A DNA stretch of 64,000 nucleotides, taken from contig CAMWXJ010000012.1 in the NCBI GenBank assembly GCA_947178215.1, positions 1 through 64,000 on the forward strand, written 5' to 3'. Below are positions 61,008-64,000 of the stretch, piece by piece. Both the position numbers and the translations under genes were made by a program. Each line of letters starts with the position of its first letter. Position 1 is the first letter of the stretch. The notes below the pieces were generated by a model, which was not told the DNA's origin, did no database searches, and saw only the letters and a list, made by a program, of their open reading frames with translations. The DNA is from an uncultured Porphyromonadaceae bacterium (GTDB lineage: Bacteria; Bacteroidota; Bacteroidia; Bacteroidales; Muribaculaceae).

Positions 61008-62636
61008 ATGAAACTGAAATCGTTTGTCTCACTTGCCGCTGCCCTTATCCTCGGCGGCTTCGGTGCAATCAACGCACAGGGCTATCAGGACGGCGTCGAT
61101 AACTACAACGCCGGCCGTGAAGATGTAGCCAAGACCATTCTGACCAATACCCTCAACGACGCCTCTACCGACAAGGCCGTGAGCTACTACTATCTCGGTC
61201 AGATTGCTTTCAACGAAAAGAACGTAGCAGAAGCCGAGAAGCTCTTCAACCAAGGCGTGCAGGCCAACGGTGCATATGCTCCCAACCTCATCGGTCTCGG
61301 TCAGATAGCTCTCGCCAAGAACGACAAGAAGGGCGCCGAAGACTACTTCAAGCAGGCTTCATCACTCAACAAAAAGGACGCCGCCATTACCGCTAACATC
61401 GCACGCGCTTACTGGATGGTCGACCCCGCCGTATATCAGAAAGACATCGAAAAGAATATCGCCAAGGCTCTCAAAGACTCCAAGAATCAGGAATCGGCAG
61501 TGTATGTGCTTCAAGGCGACATGGCTGCCGACAATGACCCCGGCGAAGCCGCTTCGCTTTACGAGATGGCTATCTCGATGGACGAAGGCCGCAACCGTGT
61601 GAACCGCGAGGCTTACGTGAAGTATGCCCAGACCTACTTCCGCGTCAATCCCTCGTTTGCAATCAAGAAGCTCGAAGAGCTCAACGAGAAGGAGCCCAAC
61701 TCGGCCCTCGCTCAGCGCGAACTTGCTGAGAAGTACTACGACAACAACCAGTACGGCAGCGCTTATCTCCAGTACAAGAAGTACATGGCCAACCCCAACC
61801 ACTTCCAGAACGACGAACAGCGCTATGCCGGACTCGCCTTCTCGGCCAAGGAGTATCAGGAGAGTCTTGACATCGCCAACAAGGTGCTCGCCAAGGACCC
61901 CGAGAATCCCTTCATGTATCGCGTGCTGATGCTCAACAACAACGCCCTCAAAAACTATGCAGCAGCCGAAGAAGCCGGCCGCAAGCTCTTCTCGATTCCC
62001 GGCGCCAACCTCATCCCCAACGACTACACCCTCTACGCCGACGCTCTCGCCGACCAGGCCAAGTATCCCGAAGCAATCGAAATCTACCAGAAGGCCATTG
62101 CCGCCAATCCCGAAAACGGCGAGCTCGTGAAGAGCCTCTCGGCCGTGTATGACCGTGCCGGTGAAGGCGCCCTCGCCGTAGAGACCATGAAGAAGTATCT
62201 CGATGCCGGCAACGGCTCGACCACCGACCTCGTGAACATGGCCCGTCGCTATGACAACTACGCCCGTCAGCTCCCCGAAGGCACTCCTGAGCGTCAGGAG
62301 GCAGCCAACGAAGGTCTCAAATATATCAACCAGTCGATTGAGCGTGTGCCCGACAACGCCACCATATACCGCATCAAGGCTCAGCTCCTCCTCTCGGCCA
62401 ACGACAACAAGCCGAGCGAAGATATGGTGACTGCCTACCGCACCATGCTCGACCTCCTCGACGCCGACCCCGCCAACAAGGAGAAAGCCGCAAGCTCATA
62501 CCTCGGCGCTTACTATCTCATGGGTGCCTACTACCTCCAGAACGGCGACAAGGACAAGGCCCGTGAGTACTACACCAAGTATCTCGAATACCGTCCCGAC
62601 GACGCTCAGGTACGCAGCATGCTCGAAAAGCTCTAA
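61008..62636 (+). CDS. Exported tetratricopeptide repeat protein
   Basis: A 542-residue protein with a signal peptide (cleavage after NA, residue 23) and a row of TPR helices (AVSYYYLGQIAFNEKNVAEAEKLFNQGVQ, then at least eight more, ending YLQNGDKDKAREYYTKYLEYRPDDA). It probably works as a periplasmic scaffold. The upstream PstS-like gene and downstream terminator make it the last member of a small operon. The codon choice (tightly C-ending) suggests high expression. Confidence 0.85.
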   Translation: MKLKSFVSLAAALILGGFGAINAQGYQDGVDNYNAGREDVAKTILTNTLNDASTDKAVSYYYLGQIAFNEKNVAEAEKLFNQGVQANGAYAPNLIGLGQIALAKNDKKGAEDYFKQASSLNKKDAAITANIARAYWMVDPAVYQKDIEKNIAKALKDSKNQESAVYVLQGDMAADNDPGEAASLYEMAISMDEGRNRVNREAYVKYAQTYFRVNPSFAIKKLEELNEKEPNSALAQRELAEKYYDNNQYGSAYLQYKKYMANPNHFQNDEQRYAGLAFSAKEYQESLDIANKVLAKDPENPFMYRVLMLNNNALKNYAAAEEAGRKLFSIPGANLIPNDYTLYADALADQAKYPEAIEIYQKAIAANPENGELVKSLSAVYDRAGEGALAVETMKKYLDAGNGSTTDLVNMARRYDNYARQLPEGTPERQEAANEGLKYINQSIERVPDNATIYRIKAQLLLSANDNKPSEDMVTAYRTMLDLLDADPANKEKAASSYLGAYYLMGAYYLQNGDKDKAREYYTKYLEYRPDDAQVRSMLEKL

Positions 62637-62661
62637 TAACAGATTATTCAACGAAAGGCTC

Positions 62662-62699
62662 AAAGGCCCTTGTTCCGGTCGACCGGGACAAGGGCCTTT
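62662..62699 (+). terminator. Intrinsic terminator after TPR gene
   Basis: AAAGGCCCTTGTTCCGG (62662-62678) pairs with 62683-62699 over 17 bp with one G-U pair, TCGA-type loop, followed by TATAAATA. Confidence 0.85.
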
Positions 62700-62774
62700 A
62701 TAAATAGTGAGACTTGCAAATCTTGGCGGCATACGCTCGCTATGTCGTGGAAAACCGCTATCTTTGCATTTACG

Positions 62775-63479
62775 ATGATTACTGCGACCGACATAACGAA
62801 GCGTTTCGGCAGCCTTACGGTGCTACGCGGCATCTCGCTCGGTATACGCCGCGGCGAAGTCATGGCTATCACCGGACCGAGCGGAGCTGGCAAGACCACG
62901 CTGCTCCAGATTCTCGGTACGCTCGACCGTCCCGACGGCGGCAGGGTGGAGTATGGCGACACCGACGTGTTCCGCCTCAACGACACCCGCCTCGCGCGTT
63001 TCCGCAACGCCAACATAGGCTTCGTGTTTCAGTTTCATCAGCTGCTCCCCGAGTTTACAATGCTCGAAAATGTGGCTATGCCGGCGCTGATTGCCGGAAA
63101 GTCGCGCTCCGAGGCCTTTGCCCGCGCCCGCGAGCTTACGGCCTATCTCGGACTGTCTGACCGCGAGAACCACCGTCCGGCCGAGTTGTCGGGTGGTGAG
63201 CGACAGCGTGCTGCTGTGGCGCGTGCCCTTGTCAACAACCCCGCCGTGGTGCTTGCCGACGAGCCGTCGGGCTCGCTCGACTCGGCTAACCGCGCCGAGC
63301 TCCAACGGCTGTTTTTTGACCTGAGGCGCGACATGGGGCAGACATTCGTAATCGTGACCCACGACAGCGAACTCGCCCGACAGTGCGATCGCATGGTGAG
63401 CATGGCCGACGGCCGCATCACCTCCATTACCGACAATATCGTCGACAACCAGCTTAACACCAATCCTTTATCTATCTAA
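62775..63479 (+). CDS. ABC transporter ATP-binding protein, LolD-like
   Basis: A 234-residue ATPase. The start at 62775 gives [13 protein letters not shown]; a longer frame has no signal. Walker [10 protein letters not shown] (34-42), Q-loop [12 protein letters not shown], signature LSGGERQR (near 137-144), Walker [10 protein letters not shown] and the H-loop THD are all present. The [16 protein letters not shown] stretch is characteristic of LolD/MacB-type ATPases for lipoprotein release or substrate extrusion. No permease gene is adjacent within the window. A TATCTTTG box (62759-62766) precedes it. Confidence 0.88.
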   Translation: MITATDITKRFGSLTVLRGISLGIRRGEVMAITGPSGAGKTTLLQILGTLDRPDGGRVEYGDTDVFRLNDTRLARFRNANIGFVFQFHQLLPEFTMLENVAMPALIAGKSRSEAFARARELTAYLGLSDRENHRPAELSGGERQRAAVARALVNNPAVVLADEPSGSLDSANRAELQRLFFDLRRDMGQTFVIVTHDSELARQCDRMVSMADGRITSITDNIVDNQLNTNPLSI

Positions 63480-63482
63480 ACA

Positions 63483-64000
63483 ATGACCAATCATCTCATG
63501 CACGCTTTCCGCATCGTGCGCAGCGCCGTTGTTGCGCTCGCTGTTGCCATACCGGCACTGGCGATTCTCACGTCGTGCGACGACACCGAGTACGAGAGCG
63601 TGTCGCTCCCGGCTTACAGCATCATAGCCACTCTCGACAGCAACCGCCAGGGAGCCGGCTCGGTGTTCACCTACCGTACAGGCGAGACGACTCCGCTCGT
63701 CACCGTCACCTCCAAGATTATGCTCGACACCGCCTATCATGTGTCGGTGGGCGACCGCCTCGTGATATATTTCAACACCGAGGATAACCGCAGCATAGAG
63801 CAGAGCGGCCCAATCGACCTCCGCATGATAACCCGTGTGTACAACGACACCATACGCCCCGCCACATCCACCATAATATCCTCATGGAAATCGGCCCCTG
63901 TGTCGGGTACGCAGGTATGTCGCCGCGGCAACTATATCGACGTATGGGCCTATCTGCCCCTGATGCAACAGCAGCAGTACCTCCGCCTTTATGTCGATGA
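63483..64000 (+). CDS. Lipoprotein of NigD-like type, 3' end cut by window
   Basis: The frame runs open from the ATG at 63483 to the window end (172 codons visible). A basic N-terminus and hydrophobic segment lead to the lipobox LAILTSC (Cys32). The mature part is beta-rich (YSIIATLDSNRQGAGSVFTYRTGE, HVSVGDRLVIYFNTEDNRS), resembling NigD-type lipoproteins of Bacteroidales, though I am not certain. It starts 3 bases after the LolD-like gene, so the two are co-transcribed. Confidence 0.65.
   Translation, partial: MTNHLMHAFRIVRSAVVALAVAIPALAILTSCDDTEYESVSLPAYSIIATLDSNRQGAGSVFTYRTGETTPLVTVTSKIMLDTAYHVSVGDRLVIYFNTEDNRSIEQSGPIDLRMITRVYNDTIRPATSTIISSWKSAPVSGTQVCRRGNYIDVWAYLPLMQQQQYLRLYVD

Overview
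The window looks like a chromosomal segment of a gut Bacteroidales, probably a Muribaculaceae-type genome; I infer this from gene families and signals, not from a database match. Supporting signs are promoters of the Bacteroidetes TAnnTTTG (-7) / TTG (-33) type, many lipoproteins with a lipobox, NVEALA peptides, DUF1573, DUF4271 and DUF4369 proteins, a PorZ-like protein, GH92/GH125 mannosidases, C10 proteases and one-component TPR-membrane-HTH regulators.

Region 1 (1-17291, all + strand) is the most unusual part. It is a tandem, decaying and diversifying array of five modules. Each module has a small exported NVEALA peptide (signal peptide, conserved pro-segment ending in EALA, then a cysteine-containing core unlike the others) followed by a lipoprotein or exported protein of the 6-bladed beta-propeller type. 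Modules also carry DUF1573/thioredoxin-like lipoproteins with a CxxC motif (two copies) and a transglutaminase-like lipoprotein present as one full copy, one in-frame internal-deletion copy and one short remnant. The array ends with a dedicated type I signal peptidase and an overlapping O-antigen-ligase-like membrane protein with TPRs. Two of the peptide genes are identical over 152 bp of leader but unrelated in the core, and a stub of the signal peptidase gene start lies between modules. This points to cassette duplication or exchange. I read the region as an undescribed exported-peptide system: peptide, maturation enzymes, surface propeller partner.

Region 2 (17.3-35.1 kb) is mostly housekeeping: ferritin, S41 protease, CoaD, ParE, GluQ, RecJ, RecQ, a PorZ-like protein, RdgB, a nucleoside kinase and a three-gene LPS-core operon (kinase, GT4, GT2). 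A promoter-to-terminator unit with no ORF at 22.54-22.72 kb is a candidate small RNA.

Region 3 (35.1-37 kb) is a gene-free stretch with a cluster of TTATCAAC-like 9-mers (candidate oriC or other DnaA-like site array), a structured GC-rich patch and a broken IS4-type transposase.

Region 4 (37-49.7 kb) is outer-membrane and glycan related: a C10 protease with a small barrel protein, GH92 and GH125 alpha-mannosidases, a TPR-HTH regulator followed by a TonB-dependent-receptor-like barrel, and a PL5-like/GH88 fusion enzyme. tRNA-Leu(UAA) and tRNA-Pro(GGG) follow.

Region 5 (50-64 kb) holds an ECF sigma factor with a membrane partner, ProC, LuxS, a short TatD, YidD, RnpA, HemD, DUF4271, a LOG-family protein, a DUF4369 lipoprotein, an OMPLA-type phospholipase, a PstS-like lipoprotein with a TPR protein, a LolD-type ATPase and the start of a lipoprotein cut by the window end.
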